Origin: Triops longicaudatus
Taxonomy: Eukaryota; Arthropoda; Branchiopoda; Notostraca; Triopsidae
DNA: 64,000 bases
NCBI GenBank assembly: GCA_022885665.1
Contig: JAGQDJ010000148.1
Span: 1-64,000, forward strand
Direction: 5' to 3'
This document shows, piece after piece, positions 20,743 through 32,106 of the stretch (position 1 is its first letter; each line of letters starts with the position of its first letter). The position numbers and the translations under genes were made by a program. The notes under the pieces were generated by a model, which ran no database searches, was not told the origin of the DNA, and saw only the letters and a list, made by a program, of their open reading frames with translations.

Positions 20743-23700
20743 ATGTTCAGTCGGTTCAAAAATGCAGTGGTGAGCGTTGTAAACAGTATTGAAGACACCT
20801 TTGTCCCCAACGACAAAGTCGAAGATTTGAGTCCTCCCAACAAATTACCTCTTAAATTCCCTTATTCACGACCCAGCTTCCTGCTCCTGCAAGGGGATGA
20901 CGAAATACAAGCCACAGGAGACCATAGTGTTCGACCTATTATCGTCCCCCGTGATGCCAGTCAACTGCCATGGTGTGCGGGTTACGCTGAGTAAATCAAA
21001 AGATATATCTCTCTTACCTTGTTTGTCGTTGCTACCCATTTTCCTTGCCTCTAACTTACTTTTCCAAGTGCACATATGTTTTTAGTCTTGTAGAGTTTTT
21101 TTTTAATATTTTTACAATAATAGACTCTAGAAAAAAGGAGTTATTTCCTTTAAATTTTAATTTTCGAGAATTTTGCATACAGGTTTTTAAGAAATAACGT
21201 TTCAGGCTAAATTCTCACATCTAAATTTTTCTGTAGAATTTGGGAAATTTTAGAAATTTACTTGTATTTTTTCAATTTGTATTGTCGAATGAATTTTGTT
21301 TTAATTAATTCTCTTGTTTTTTCAGAGCTGTAAATGCTGGGAAATCACTTCGAAATGAAGACCAAGCCAGTTACCATTACGGACTCATTACGCCCAATAA
21401 AGCAGCTCCGGATCCCAGTAGTACTGGCCAGTATTTGCCGTACCATTACTTTGCGTTATTTGACGGCCACGCGGGCTCTGGCGCTGCCGTCGTGGCTTCT
21501 AATCAACTAATTCAACTTATACACGTAAAACAACAGAATTCAGTAGAAATAAGTTGTTTATTTTTGTTTGGTTGAATTTCCAGGAAAAATTGCAAGATGT
21601 GTCTCATCACCTGCTGCCTGTACCGGATAGTCAATCGATAGTCAACTCAGCAGGGAGTTATTTCTGGATCCCTGATAAGACAATCGATGTTGACAGCTTA
21701 ATTGTGGGCGCCCTGGAGTCAGCGTTTCACGATATGGTTTCTGGCCCATCTCGCTTTTCATTTATCTTTTTTTTTTTTCTCACAGATTTTCGTCGCGTTT
21801 ATGTTATTGGTATATTTTAAAAGTGTTTTATTCAAATATTGCAACTGTTTCGCTCTCTCAGGTTTATTTACTTCTTTCCAGAAATTATTTTAGTTTTTCG
21901 TTTATTTCCATATGTAGGCTTTACTGCATTTTCGTTTTTTTACAGTTTTGTTCATACTCGTATTTTTATTATGCTTGTTCATTTCTGTGGTTGAGTGATT
22001 ATTATTTGGTTTCAGGACGAAATAATCGAGACGGAGCGGAAAAAATATTGTATTACGGGAGGATGTACAGTACTGGTGGCGCTTTTTATCCTTGGCAGAC
22101 TTTTTATTGCCAACGCAGGAGACTCAAGAGCGGTTTTGTGCCGGAATTTGAAATCATACCCCTTGTCCAACGATTTCACGCCCGAAACGGAAAGACAACG
22201 CGTTCGGCAACTAGTAAGAAGACACTTCGCTCAGTTTTTGTGCGGTTTCGTTCAGAAAAGTAACGGAAGCTTGAGTACTTTGCTCTTGAGCGAGCAAGAA
22301 CTTAACTTACGTTACGTATCAGGGTTTAGGTAGGGTAGGTTAAATTATGTTTGCAGTGGTTAGTGTGGGTTAAGCAATGTTGGATTAGGTTAACAGAAAG
22401 CTGTAATGATCATGAAGGTATAACATAAGAGTACTTTCAGTTGTGAACTTAAGCGGTTTTAGTTGAATCATTATTTATCTCTAGCTGTTTTAATTCAGTC
22501 TTGATTACATGCTATTATATTGTAAAAGTAGTTTTATTGCAGATTCGTGCGATTTTAATTTATTCTGGTGTGAATTAAAGCTAATTATTTGAATTTCACT
22601 TGCCGTAATTTTTTAGATAAATTTTTTATATTTTGGTCGTGATTTCTTGCCCATCGTAGTTGATTCTGCCCTGATTCAAAGCGAATTTTTATTGCTTCAT
22701 GATTTGAAGTGATTCTAGTTTTGTCAATTGAAGCGGCTTTCATTGATTCATCTGTATGTTTCATGCGAGCTTGCTCTCTGGGGATTTTAAGCTGCGTTAT
22801 TTTAATCCAATCTATCAATATTTGTCCGATTAAAGCGATTGTAGTTTGTTTCAACAGTGATTTGAACAGTTACTGTTGATTCATTCGTGTTTTCTTGAGA
22901 TTCGAGTTGTCCCATTGAAGATTGACTGTGACTTCGACAGATTCAGTCTGAAGTGATTTACTTTTAATTTATTGTTATTTCAGCGACTTCTATCGATGTA
23001 GGGATTCTTGTCGCTAAACGATGATTTTGAGCGATTTTCGGTGATTTGATCTTTATGTTAAGCGATTTTCGGTTATTTTCCCGTGATTCAGAGCGACTTT
23101 TTATGCTTCCTCTAGGCCTTGACCTAAACTAGACCAGACTTAACATGTCCACCTAACTAAATTACTTTGATTCACGTCTGTTATGTATCGATTAATATAG
23201 GTTAATTTTAGTTAGGTTGTGTTACATTGTTAGTCTAGGAGAAATATGCATATTAGAAAAATTTCCCTATTTCAGCTTTGTAATGCGATGTAGCTTAGCA
23301 AGGTTAGGTAAGGTTAAGTTTGATTAGTGTTCAGTTTGTTGCCACCGAAATTCTTTGTAGAATTTTTTAAACAAAAAAAAAGACAACAATATTTCTTTCA
23401 TTTCATTTTCTTAATTTTACTTTTTCAAGGCTGCCTTACAACCCGAACTGCTAGGATCTGAGTTTACAGCGACGGACTTTTGGAGGCGACCGCTAAAGAA
23501 GGATCTGGGAACAAAAATGCCTTGTAGAGAACCTTACATGACCGGCTGGATTTATCGCACAATCACTGAAAACGACCTCAAATGCCCAGTAGTGTACGGC
23601 GAAGGCAAACGAGTAATTCCCCGACTAACTTCGTCCCTTCCGATACGGTGGAATCTCGTTATAACGAACCTCTCTGGGAACAGAAAAGAACTATTCGGCA

Positions 23701-25710
23701 AATTCGAATTTAGTGATATCAGACACCTTCTCTTTGTATTTACATAACTCGGATCTTCAATCCGTCCATCATAAAAGATGATTTGTAGTACAATGGTTCG
23801 TTGTCACGAAATTCTACTCAATTTATTAACTTTGCATTCGTATATTACTTACTTCGAAGTAGTTTTGTTTCAAGTTAGTTAACTCTAGTGTACCTTAACT
23901 CATTTGACTAGTGGCTGATCGTTTTTTCATGAGTTGTTGAATTCAACTGAATTTATGAATTTATTTACGGCCAGAGTCGCGTGTTAGGTACAATTGGAGT
24001 CACGCGAGGGTTTGGGGACCACGATTTGAAAGCGTTGAGTACGTCTGTTCGAGTGAAGCCATTTTTATCTTCTCAGCCGGAAGTAAAGATTTTTTTATAT
24101 TATAGCAATTGTTTTTAAATGCGTTAAATGGTAGGTACGGATCGTGAACGTCGAAAAAGAAACGCTTTTACCGACCGATGTCCTAGTTATGGGAACAGAC
24201 GGGCTGTGGGACGTGACAAGTAACTCCACCGCGGCCGAAATTGTTACGAAAAGCTTGCAACATTTTGCAGAATCAGATTCCGCTAGGTATAAGCACAGGT
24301 ATGATCAGAAACAATGCTGAAAACCTCATCAAACTTTTGATCAGAGTACATGTCAACAGTTGCAGTAGTGCGCTTACTTAGAATAGGTTAACTTATAATT
24401 CTTTAGGTAAGTTAGGTTAGGCTTGGTTAGGTTAGTTTGAGTTGAGATAGGTCCCTACGTAGTAACGTTAACGTTTTCTTGTTTAGATTTGGTTAGGTTA
24501 AGTTAGGTTAGGATTAGATCTAGCTGCGTTAGGTTTCAACTTAGTGTAACATAGTCTAGGTTAGATTAGTCCTATGTAGGTTTGGTTTGGTTTAGTCTGA
24601 GCAAGGGAGAGTTCTATTTTGGGTTGAGTTGGGGTAAGTTAGGTTTGGATTAATTAGGCTAGCTTTCGGTAGCCGCGCTCAGTTAGGAAAGATTACTTGG
24701 TGAGTTAGGCTAAGCTTAATTAAGGTACATTAGGTATATTCTGTTAAGATAGATGCGGTTTAATTTTTAGTTTAATTCGCTTTAGTAAGGTTGAACCTTT
24801 TTTGGTTAGGAAGATTTACTTACGTTTCAGGTTCTATTAGGGTTGGTTTTGTAAGTTACGTTTAGTTAGGTTAGGTTTGGTTTCAATAATTAATTTGTTA
24901 GGTTATATTAGCTTCAGTTGAAGATAAGTTTTGTTAGGTTAGGTTCAGTTAAGTTAGTTTTCATTTGGTTAGCTACTTTTATTTAGATTAATTTTATCAG
25001 GTGAAAAATATCTTTAAAATTGAAAAGCTTTAGCTTCTTCGCCTTCTTTGTCAATGTAGAGCCTTTCTCTAAAGGTGGCAGCAGCACTTGACGAGGAAAC
25101 CTAAATAATAGAGAATTTGAAGTAACTATGACAAACTTGATAGATTTACGTCAGCGGCACAAGATTTGGTGATGAGTTCGAGGGGCAAAGTGGTCGAACG
25201 CAGTTGGCGGACTGACGACCGGCCAGCGACGATTGACGACATTTCCGTGTTTGTGATACCCTTGTTACCGTACAAAGAGCAGCATTTAGCCTGGGCGCAG
25301 CAGTGCACATCGACCAGTGTAACTCTCAATGGAGAAAAAGAAGTAAATGCAGAAGCAGAGCAGCCTATCCCCATTGCAGCAGCAATAGAAGAAGCAGTAG
25401 GGGAAGAAATGTCGCCAGTTGTGCAGGTATTGCACATCCCCGAGGAAAAAGAAGAAGCAACTGTGGCAGCTGTAGAAGAAACGGCAGAAATTCCCAATGG
25501 AGAAGTTGTCATTGAAGGTTAGAAACTTTTACTATTAAATTGAGAAGATTGAATGAGTGATCTGCTTGCGTATAACTTGTTTATTTTAACCCTGTGTTCT
25601 TCATTTTTTCATGAGACTTGTACAGGTGAATGATCTCAGTTGATAAAGGATTTAATTAAGATTACTTTTTTTTTCTAGGAGCAGAGTCGGATTCCGTCCA
25701 GGTGAATTAA
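20743..25710 (+). CDS. PPM1H: PPM1H-type metal-dependent Ser/Thr protein phosphatase
   Basis: Nine exons: 20743-20990, 21326-21524, 21584-21736, 22016-22213, 23430-23612, 23975-24082, 24135-24298, 25144-25517, 25679-25710. All are GT-AG with consistent phase; about 552 residues. It matches the PPM1H/J/M subfamily: N-terminal LPLKFPYSRPSFL, LPWCAGYAE, NEDQ with Asp95, FDGHAGSG with metal-binding Asp129, NAGDSRAV, DFTPETERQR, GTDGLWDV (Asp385) and DDISV (449-453). Human PPM1H dephosphorylates LRRK2-phosphorylated Rab GTPases. PPM1H is the closest recalled match; J or M orthology is not excluded, and an arthropod gene may be co-orthologous to all three. After the catalytic domain there is an unusual acidic, Ala/Val/Glu-rich tail of about 90 residues. 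The exon-3 donor (ATG|GTTTCT) is weak. Confidence 0.92.
22440..23345. repeat. Degenerate GCGATTTT-type and TTAGG-type repeats in phosphatase intron 4
   Basis: 22440-23110 is made of variants of GATTTTAAGCGATT and TGATTCAGAGCGA, the reverse complement of the family seen in the F-box intron. 23120-23345 contains degenerate TTAGGTTA-like units. A translation in the region (about 22585-22854) merely reads through this repeat. Confidence 0.5.
23646..23819. mobile_element. pogo/Tigger-like MITE in phosphatase intron 5
   Basis: The 174-bp element has imperfect 22-bp inverted termini: CGGTGGAATCTCGTTATAACGA at the left and its diverged complement ending ACGAAATTCTACTC at the right. GTGGAATCTCGTTATAACGAA ends are typical of Tc1/mariner-superfamily pogo-type MITEs, which insert at TA. 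A TA precedes it, but the right TA is lost. It begins only 33 bp after the exon-5 donor. Confidence 0.5.
24365..25005. repeat. Degenerate TTAGG-like array in phosphatase intron 7
   Basis: About 640 bp of TTAGGTTAGG-type units with many variants, in the sense orientation of the gene. Confidence 0.7.
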
Positions 25711-26520
25711 AAGAACACGATTGAAATTTGTGAACAAATTTCCGGATATCAGAGGCCTGAGTGATTTTGCAAATTTTCTTGGAATGCGAGTCTTCCTGGA
25801 GACTTTCTTGTGGCTTATGAAAAGCCAATTTCCTTTTTTTCTTTTCAAGGGAAAAGAACGCGGAAGATTTTGGGAGTTGGGGATTATTGTTTATGTATTT
25901 AAAAATGATATAAAGCACCAACATGTATAGCGACTGCAACTGCCCTGCTTTGTGATGTATCTGTTTTCATGTGTATGTGTAATGTATATGAAAATTGGGG
26001 GTGGGCTGTCTCGCGTCTCTCTTGTCTTCTTTGACTTTGTGTTCTGTTCGTAGAGAAATATTTAGAAAACTGCTCAAGTTTTCTTATTTGTTTGGTTCCT
26101 ATTTACCATATTTTTACTTGTTTATTGGGTAAATCGTAAAATGACTAATAGAAAAATGACAGCGATACATAGAGAATGAGAACTTGTGAAGTTTTTTTTA
26201 TTTATATGGAAACGACAAAATGGAAGTACAAGACTCTTGAGTATTATAAAAATGAATCAGCCTCACCGAAAATGTTACGTTTGTTGAACACACGTAAACC
26301 GTATATTTGTGACACGCAAACAGACATGTTGGCCACAGTTTTGAGTTTTTACTGCATACGGTATTGAAGGCAAAGTGAGATCCTACGTTATTCTATATCT
26401 TTTTATTGCACTGCCCTTTTAGAAAGTCCAACCTGGACATGAGAAGTTACAGGAAGGCTTAAATGGCTAGGTTAGAACATTTTAGACACGAAGTTGGCAA
26501 GAATAGGCAATTGCCTAGAA
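25711..26520 (+). other. Downstream region of the phosphatase gene (3' UTR and spacer)
   Basis: AT-rich sequence following the stop. A 70-codon run at 25721-25930 has no family resemblance and lies in the presumed 3' UTR. I saw no clear AATAAA close to the stop, so the transcript end is undetermined. Confidence 0.4.
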
Positions 26521-26522
26521 AC

Positions 26523-26679
26523 AGTGGAACCAGGGCCGGATTAAGTCTTTACGGGCCCCTAGGCTGACGTATCCGCGCCCCCCCCCCCCCACCACTTTTT
26601 TGACGAAAGAGTACTTTTTTGACGGGCCCCTAGGCTGCAGCCTACTTAGCCTCTAATATAATCCGGCCCTGAGTGGAAC
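26523..26679. mobile_element. hAT-type MITE with intact 8-bp target duplication
   Basis: A 141-bp element (26531-26671) begins CAGGGCCGGATTA and ends TAATCCGGCCCTG, perfect 13-bp terminal inverted repeats. It is flanked by identical 8-bp copies AGTGGAAC (26523-26530 and 26672-26679). An 8-bp duplication plus CAGGG-type ends is diagnostic of hAT. It contains a C13 run and no coding capacity. Confidence 0.9.
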
Positions 26680-26694
26680 CCACCTAACTGCAAC

Positions 26695-27070
26695 TTGGAT
26701 AGCGACAAAACCAGCCTAATTACACAATAATTTCAAGTCCTGTTTCACCACCATTTACGTAATGGATACTAACCTCGGATTATGCCAATTTGGTTAATGA
26801 CATTACTCGCATAAACCCACGTAATGTTCATTCCCCATTGAATCTCTTCCTATGTTGTTTATATTCGGTTAATGGCAACCGACTAAAGATATAAGCAACA
26901 AACATGACGAAAACAAGAGGCCGAAAAATTCCAAGAAAATCTTCCATGAGTTCTTATTTAAACGCATTTCGTAATGGAAATAAGCTTTTCAACCTTTGCA
27001 AATCCTCCGTTATTTTTTGGGACCTCCAATCAGTTCTGTGGTAGAAATAGCGACATAAAGATGCTGAAGC
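26695..27070. repeat. Dispersed repeat, copy 1 (copy 2 at 42110-42460)
   Basis: Order and wording of the sequence match a stretch in beta-catenin intron 3. Examples are TTCAAGTCCTGTTT, CCTCGGATTATGCCAA, a CCCATTGAATCT-like stretch, AAAACAAGAGGCCGA and TTCCAAGAAAATCTT, each found diverged in the same order there. No coding content was seen. Ends are not defined. Confidence 0.55.
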
Positions 27071-28640
27071 CGTTTTCCCCCACGTTTTTCCCAGTTGAGT
27101 TGTAAATGTGTTTTTATACATTATGACGCAGCAATAGGCTCCGATTCACGCCGCTGAAGATTCTTCACCAGCACGGGCCTAGAAGTGATAACATCGAAGA
27201 TCAATAAAAAAAAGTAAAAAAAAAAATGTACATAGTTAATTGGCAGGGGCGTGGCTACTTTGCGCTAAGTACGCTATAGGCCTTTTCCAGCGAGGGAACA
27301 ATTGTGCTTTGCCACCGTTGTGCGAGGGTCAGCCTACTCCGCGTTCCAGCCAGCCAAACCCAAACAAACCTTACAGCTGATACAGCTGCACAACAGTGCC
27401 GTGTTTTGTAATTGCTTCGGAAAAAGTAGCAATTTTCCTAACGCGTAAGTGGGAGTTTTACTGTGTTTGTAGAGAGCTTTTTGAGCGTGAGATATTTTTC
27501 AAGCTTTAAACCTTGTCACTTTAGTCTGATATGTAAAACTCAAATTCGGATAGTCTAAATTTCGATTTTAAAAGAATCAATTTTACCGCTACGGCGCGGC
27601 GCTTTTTAATGGCTTGGCGGTATAACGCGGTACTTTCGCAATAATGCGACAAAAGCCTCCGGTAAAATACTTATGGTGGTAATTACCGCGATACAAGAAA
27701 TAAACTCTAATTTCCATGCTGGCATCATGACCTGGCCTCAGCTTGTCCGAACTTTAATGAGCAAACGTATTCTTTGGAAACAAAAACCTGTTAAAGATAC
27801 AGGTGAACTGATTTGTTATTGGTAAATTAGAAGCTTTCAAATTAACCTTGTGGGTCTAAGGCACACGCCCCTAAGCTTTGACTGCACACAGCTTATGAAC
27901 AACTGAAAAATACTACGTTTTCTTGAATATTGTACTTTTGCAACATCTAGAGCAGAACAAGAAAGTTTTATCGTAGACAGTTTCTGTCCGGAGATCTGAC
28001 ATTAATGCCATTAGGCAAGTAGATGGCATTTGTGTTTATTACGCTATTGTAAGACAAGAGACACATTCAGAGTATATACGAGGACACTTGTCTCCCCCCC
28101 CCCCCCCGAAAAAATTCGAATCCGTAAGACACATACTAAGTCACTTTGAATTGTCAGCTCATAGGCAAATAAAACAAAGTATAAAAAAGAAGCCGAATCT
28201 AGTTATTACATGTGGCCCGTATTTCGGTCTTAGTCAAAAGTTGGTTCCGTCTAGTCATATAAAAAGCAGCCTCACATCCAGTGTACTATAGAAGGACACG
28301 GAGATTAAAATCTAAGGTTAAGGGTAAGTTAACTATTTATGCAAAAGGGTTGAAAAATTGAGCGTCCATTGGAGAATTCGTTGGAAAACCTGGGAACATG
28401 AATATGTGTTTGAAACGGACTTTTCTCGCTCTCTCTATAAATTTATAGGAATGTCAGTATTCCAGATAGTCCTATTTGAAAAAAGAAAAAAAACGCCACT
28501 GTAGATTTTCTCCCTAAAAACTTTTTGGTTGCTAGGGAAAGAATTTACTGTCTTTAACGTTATACTCCGTTGAAGGGGAAAACAGGCGTTCCACATCATA
28601 CCAGTTTCTGAGTAAATAGACGAATAAAGAAAAAGTAAAA
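27071..28640. other. Gene-free spacer
   Basis: AT-rich unique sequence with a C14 run at 28094-28107. No exon, RNA gene or intact transposon could be supported. A short AGGGGCGTG motif near 27247 recurs inverted near 27870 but without target duplication. Confidence 0.5.
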
Positions 28641-28647
28641 ATAGTAG

Positions 28648-28917
28648 TCATCTGAAATCTGCCAAAATATTGTGTACTTGCGGTCTAAGTTTCTTACGCT
28701 TAATCCGAGACGCGATTAGGTTAATTGGGTTAAGTTCACCCTCTGGGTACGTTACATCAAATACCTCTGCGCCACTGCACTGTAAGAACTGTGGTAAATC
28801 CTTTCCGTGGTAAGTAAAATTTAAATAATTATCACCGTTCTCACGGTAGCGGTAAAAGGTTTCGTTTAGTTTCAACATCTCAATTTCATCAGGTTTCCGA
28901 ACAAAAACGAAACACAA
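28648..28917 (-). other. Orphan 76-90 codon ORF, hypothetical or transposon fragment
   Basis: An open frame with a rather protein-like composition (for example FYRYRENGDNYLNFTYHG and ADFR at the end). The first ATG gives 76 residues; the longer frame starts without ATG. No acceptor or family was recognised. It could be a last exon of an unseen gene, a transposon relic or chance. Confidence 0.2.
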
Positions 28918-29339
28918 TGTATTGAGTACATCTTAAAAGATGAAGAAAGCTGCCGAAGTGAAGTATAAGATAAGCAAATTTCACAAATTAACATCATGGC
29001 TAACTTCACCCGTACGTTTTATGTAAGTAGATTATCAAAGAAATATCCTTAAAAAAGTATTTACATTTTCCCAATCTCTCGAAAATTCATTGAAGTTCTT
29101 TCCTTACCTGTCTTTCTGTGTCTCTAGTGGGTAAACTTTACTGTTTCAAAACCACGAGACAGTAAGAACTTTAAGCGAGTAAGATCGCGTGGGAAGTCAG
29201 CATTACACAAGTACTATGTACTTAGACAATTGCCGTTATCGTTGAGCTCCTATGATCACCCTTCTGTAGGAACTTAAGCTGTTTTCAAATTAGCCATCAG
29301 CCTCTACTGTCATTCCTGATCAAGCCGATTTTGAAATCA

Positions 29340-29486
29340 GCTTTTTCGGGTTTCGGTCCGGGATCAGGAATGGATTAAAATGATTTCCATTAACATCTTA
29401 TTGGAAATAACGTTTCTTATAACGAATACTTCTTACTCCGAACGCTGTCCAGGAACGGATTAGGTTCATTAAACGGGGTAACCACT
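29340..29486. mobile_element. pogo/Tigger-like MITE fragment
   Basis: Contains GGTTTCGGTCCGGGA, TTATAACGAATACTTC and a right end TTAAACGGGGTAACCACTG followed by TA, all typical of diverged pogo-type MITEs. The left terminus is not clear. Confidence 0.35.
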
Positions 29487-29879
29487 GTATATATCGTTTT
29501 GGACATCAACCGCTGCTTTGGCGTTGTTGAAACTACTTAAAACATCTCCCATCTCTGGCTGGCTGTCTTTCACTTTATGATCTCAGTGGAAATAGGTCCT
29601 AACTCCTATCCTAACTTAGCGAAACCTTACAAGTGTAACCTAACCTCACTTAAAGGTAAAATTAGATTAGTAATGTTTTCCTTGTTAAAAATTAAAAATG
29701 TAGCTTCTAAGAACCTCCAAGTTTTACGTTTCACTTCTAACCTGATTAGCAAAACTGTATTTCTTTAACCAAAAATGAGTTCTCTTGTTTACACTGCCAC
29801 ATTAGCTCAAAGAAAAAATTCACTATTCTGATTTTAGTAAGGTACGGCTTATCATACAAACAACTAGTGAATGTTTCGT

Positions 29880-32106
29880 TTAACGGTGCAGGTCCGTTCC
29901 TGCGGACAGCGTACGAACCAGCGTCAAAAATTCTTCTTTGCATTTCGGATCGTCCTTGAAAGAACCTAACATGGTGGATGTGATGGCTGAGCTTCGTATC
30001 TTCTGGACTCCTCGCATTACCATGCACATGTGCCTATCAGCAAACAAATGACAATAGCAACCTAATATATTGGAAACTTGTTTACGTAGCTTCGACGACC
30101 ACTCCCACGCCGTGGGGTTCAATTGCGTCCTGAATGGCGCAAGCGATCTGCTTCGTTAACCTTTCTTGAAGCTGCAATCTACGACTGTAAACCTCCACAA
30201 CTCTAGAAATGATACGAAATTAGAATAGTAAGTACAGAAAGTGATACAGAAAAGTAAAATATATAAAAAACTGAAGACATAAATAACAAGTGAAAGATTG
30301 AAAAGGAACAAAAGATAAATGAGCAAAAGGAGTACAGGGTTCACTAGCATAAAAATGTTCATCAGATGAAAATGGATAGAAAGGAAGTACATGGAGCAAA
30401 ATTAGGCATTCTGAGACTTTAGAAAGGAGTTATTACTGTCATTATAGGCAAAATACCTTGCAAGTTTGGACAAACCAAGAACTTTGCGATTCGGCAGGTA
30501 ACCGATGGACACTTTGCCCATGAAAGGCACCAAGTGATGTTCGCACATGGAAAACATTTCGATGTCCTTCACTACTACCATTTCTTCGTAGTTTTCCTCA
30601 AAGATTGCTCCGTTTATCACATCTAAATTACATTAAATATAGTAATTTTAAGTGTATTTATTTAATAGCTCAGTGTCTCGAGAACGTTTTTGTGTGTATT
30701 ATTATCGTTGACGTATACGTTAACGCTTTTCTTAACTACCTTCGGTAGTTTGTTCATATCCTTTGGTAAAGAACAACATTGATTTGGCGGCTCGTTCGGG
30801 TGTTAGTAACAAGCCTGGACGATTAGGGTCTTCGCCCAAGTGCGACAGTAGATGGCGGTACGCATGTGTCATCTCGGGCAGGAGTTGTTCCCTATCGGGT
30901 GCCAACGGGACGTGGTCTAATTCCAAATCGTAATGGAAAGTGCAGCTTTCGTGGCCTAAAGTAGATGATCAATTTTTATACGCTTATTAAAGAGCCATGA
31001 TCATGAACATTGTACAAGGTGTAAGGGAAGACCCAATATCTTTGGCGATAGTTACCCGACGTTCGGAACTCATGCCTAAATACAATAGGCATGGTTGACA
31101 TCTTTCAAACACTCAAGGAACCACAACAATGAAAAAAGTCCTATCAGATCCACTGAAAATCACATTTTACGGATAAGAAAATAATATTTCAAAAGCCGCA
31201 AATTACTTTTTATGGGTCTTAAATTTCAGTGTGAAATCCACCATGATCTCTGTGAAGGAAAGACGGCGCCATATTTTATTCCTTAGCCTTTTAAGCATGT
31301 TTAGTGGGTACATTTAATATTAGCTTGTAGGGAATGACAAGAAGCAATTCCTGAAGCATTTTCGAAAAGTTACCTGAAATGCTCCGTAGATGTGAAAATA
31401 AAACACGGTGAGTTGTTTAACTCTTTATCTGTCATGGTGGACCTCACACGTAAGTTTTAGGCCATATGAGGAATTATTTTCTTCTTCGGAAAACGTGATT
31501 GGAAGTGGATGTGGTTGGACTTTTCTTTCATTGTTACCAGGGGCGGACTTGCTCTACAATGAAAAGGACTGGAGGGTCCCGGAGAATTTTTGCTTTCCCA
31601 ACACAGAAACAGGTGAAGGGTATTGCTCTGAAAAACTTATGAACCTTAGCTCAACCGGACATATACACTTGCTCTGAAATTTTCTACAGACTGGTAGGAT
31701 TAATTATGTCAAGATTTGCAGCAACGCTGGAAAACTGGCGTGGGTAACAAAATTTCGAATTTTTATAGGCACTAAATCAAGTACATCCCTTTTTTAATCT
31801 AATTTCCAAGAGTTGTTTGGGTATAGCAATATTGATAGTAAATTTTGTTGATAAAATCAAATGGTAAAAGTTAGAATTTTCCGCAACGCGCACAACAAGA
31901 TCTATTAGTGGCAAAAAATTCTCTTGTAGGAGAGCTTGGTTTGCAGTGTTATCCTGGAATCATACAAAAATGCTTTATTTACCTGGAGTGATTGACGTCC
32001 GACGACGGTGTCCGTTTATTTGTTGATTGTCTTTCTTATTTGCAACACTATTGTACACCGTTCCTTTGGATTCCACGTGATTGTTGGAATTCGCGGCACA
32101 AGCCAT
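29880..32106 (-). CDS. GCH1: GTP cyclohydrolase I
   Basis: Five exons: 32106-31983, 30955-30740, 30622-30457, 30202-30086, 30033-29880. All are GT-AG with consistent phases, giving 258 residues (human 250). The enzyme converts GTP to dihydroneopterin triphosphate, the first and limiting step of tetrahydrobiopterin (and arthropod pteridine pigment) synthesis. Seen: GLLLTPERAAKSM, MCEHHLVPF with zinc ligands Cys140 and His143, GYLPNRKVLGLSKLAR, RLQLQERLTKQIA, GVGVVVEATHMCMVMRG with zinc ligand Cys211, and the C-terminal EEFLTLVR. The first exon encodes a polar, variable N-terminus (MACAANSNNHVES), as usual in the family. Intron 1 (30956-31982) carries a fold-back element. Confidence 0.97.
30995..31650. 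mobile_element. Fold-back element, copy 1 (inside GCH1 intron 1)
   Basis: The left part (about 31010-31275) and the right part (about 31400-31620) are diverged inverted copies of each other. For instance, ACAACAATGAAAAAAGTCC on the left reappears as ACAATGAAAGAAAAGTCC on the other strand at the right, and AAATCCACCATGATCTCTG as AGGTCCACCATGACAGATA. A middle segment of about 130 bp separates the arms. A second copy with the same architecture but reversed orientation is at 50760-51440. There is no coding capacity. Ends are approximate. Confidence 0.7.

Noticed and set aside
22585..22854. 89-codon minus-strand ORF
   Set aside because: Reads through the degenerate GCGATTTT repeat within a phosphatase intron.
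27245..27875. Possible hAT element bounded by AGGGGCGTG and its complement
   Set aside because: Only about 9 bp match and no 8-bp target duplication was found.
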